A DNA stretch of 64,000 bases from Streptomyces sp. NBC_01142 (lineage in GTDB: Bacteria > Actinomycetota > Actinomycetes > Streptomycetales > Streptomycetaceae), in contig NZ_JAPEOR010000001.1 of NCBI RefSeq assembly GCF_026341125.1, positions 3,286,001 to 3,350,000 on the forward strand. The letters are read 5' to 3'. Each line of letters starts with the position of its first letter. Within the stretch, counting starts at the first letter, position 1. The notes beneath the pieces are model-generated. The model ran no database searches and was not told the DNA's origin. It saw only the letters and a program-made list of their open reading frames with translations. The position numbers and the translations under genes are program-made. Positions 63,569 through 64,000 of this stretch are shown piece by piece.

Positions 63569-64000
63569 ATGTCCACAGTCCTGATCGTCGTCGCTCTGGT
63601 AGCGGTGCTTGCGATCGTCGCCGCCGCGGTGTTCGTCCTCGGGCCGGGCAGGGGAGGCGGGCGGAGGGGCCTCAAGCGCCGGTTCGGCCCCGAGTACGAG
63701 CAGACCCTCGCCCGCCACGACGGCGACACCAAGGCCGCGGAACGCGAACTGAACGAACGCGTCAAGCGCCACGGCGGTCTGAAGCCGAAGCCGCTGGCCA
63801 ATGAGACGCGTGAGCAGTACGTCGCCCTGTGGGCCGGCCTCCAGGAGCGCTTCGTCGACTCCCCGGACCAGTCGGTCGCCGCGGCGGACCAGTTGCTGGG
63901 CAAGCTGGCGGGGGAGCGCGGCTTCCCCGAGGCCACGGAGTACGAGGACCAGCTCGCCGCGCTCTCCGTCCATCACCCGGAACGGGTCGGCGGCTACCGC
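63569..64000 (+). CDS. Small membrane-anchored protein of unknown function, 3' end outside window
   Basis: The frame from ATG 63569 (AGGA upstream) is open to the window edge, giving 144 codons. It has one N-terminal membrane helix (residues 3-26), a Gly/Arg-rich stop-transfer segment, and a charged helical part (FGPEYEQTLARHDGDTKAAERELNERVKRH...). The layout FGPEYDRxVxxxGdxxxAExELxxRxxR is common in Streptomyces membrane proteins of unknown function. No further prediction is possible without the C-terminus. Confidence 0.8.
   Translation, partial: MSTVLIVVALVAVLAIVAAAVFVLGPGRGGGRRGLKRRFGPEYEQTLARHDGDTKAAERELNERVKRHGGLKPKPLANETREQYVALWAGLQERFVDSPDQSVAAADQLLGKLAGERGFPEATEYEDQLAALSVHHPERVGGYR

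Overview
The window is chromosomal DNA from a high-GC actinomycete, almost certainly a Streptomyces. The signs are the strong G/C bias at third codon positions, GTG and TTG starts behind GGAGG-type ribosome binding sites, many secreted hydrolases (a GH16 enzyme with a ricin-type lectin, a streptogrisin-type protease, a subtilisin-type protease), PAS-GAF-SpoIIE-HATPase phosphatases, a MocR regulator, a LAL-type LuxR regulator and a mycothiol-dependent maleylpyruvate isomerase-family protein. No tRNA, rRNA, CRISPR array, intact insertion sequence or large biosynthetic cluster was recognised.

Layout. 1-5500: an SSS-family symporter with its small DUF485 partner, a DMT exporter divergent from a LysR regulator, and a secreted GH16 glucanase behind a well-formed promoter carrying a 10-bp inverted operator. 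5700-12500: a fused SecDF translocase subunit, a small secreted protein, a three-gene polar amino acid ABC importer, a VOC protein and a streptogrisin. 14100-19900: two coupled MarR genes, an exported beta-carbonic anhydrase, a decayed DUF6461 gene, a translationally coupled SPFH protein plus NAD-kinase-like protein, and a VOC/TetR pair separated by two copies of one palindromic operator. 19900-27600: a class A penicillin-binding protein whose transpeptidase active site is lost, a lipoprotein/response regulator/sensor kinase set of CseABC type in which the response regulator is frameshifted, a secreted protein, and an ECF sigma factor fused through a membrane segment to an extracytoplasmic CAP domain. 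27700-36100: a methyltransferase divergent from MocR, a DUF2993 protein, an M20 peptidase, a sortase, a nucleoside hydrolase and a mycothiol-dependent enzyme. 36100-43700: a SpoIIE-type phosphatase, a cupin, and a NarL-type two-component system divergent from an ABC-2 exporter. That last module lies between the two halves of what looks like one broken HNH (DUF1524) endonuclease gene. 43800-51800: a complete glutamate-type ABC importer (gluABCD order), a secreted beta-rich protein, a glutamate-cysteine ligase-family enzyme, a methyltransferase interrupted by an amber codon, and a cyclophilin. 51900-64000: a methyltransferase remnant, a translationally coupled pair (Cys-rich beta protein plus glycine-rich-domain-like protein), a LAL regulator, a subtilisin-type protease, an MFS exporter, a second SpoIIE-type phosphatase, and the start of a small membrane-anchored protein.

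Themes. Extracytoplasmic functions and their sensing dominate: envelope stress signalling, membrane-tethered regulators, exported enzymes and SecDF. Gene decay is also common: at least six broken or remnant genes sit between intact ones, as expected of a region outside the conserved chromosomal core. The best candidates for something undescribed are the sigma-CAP fusion, the Cys-rich/GRDP-like gene pair, the transpeptidase-dead PBP, and the module lodged in the HNH endonuclease gene. All calls come from reading the sequence; no database search was possible.
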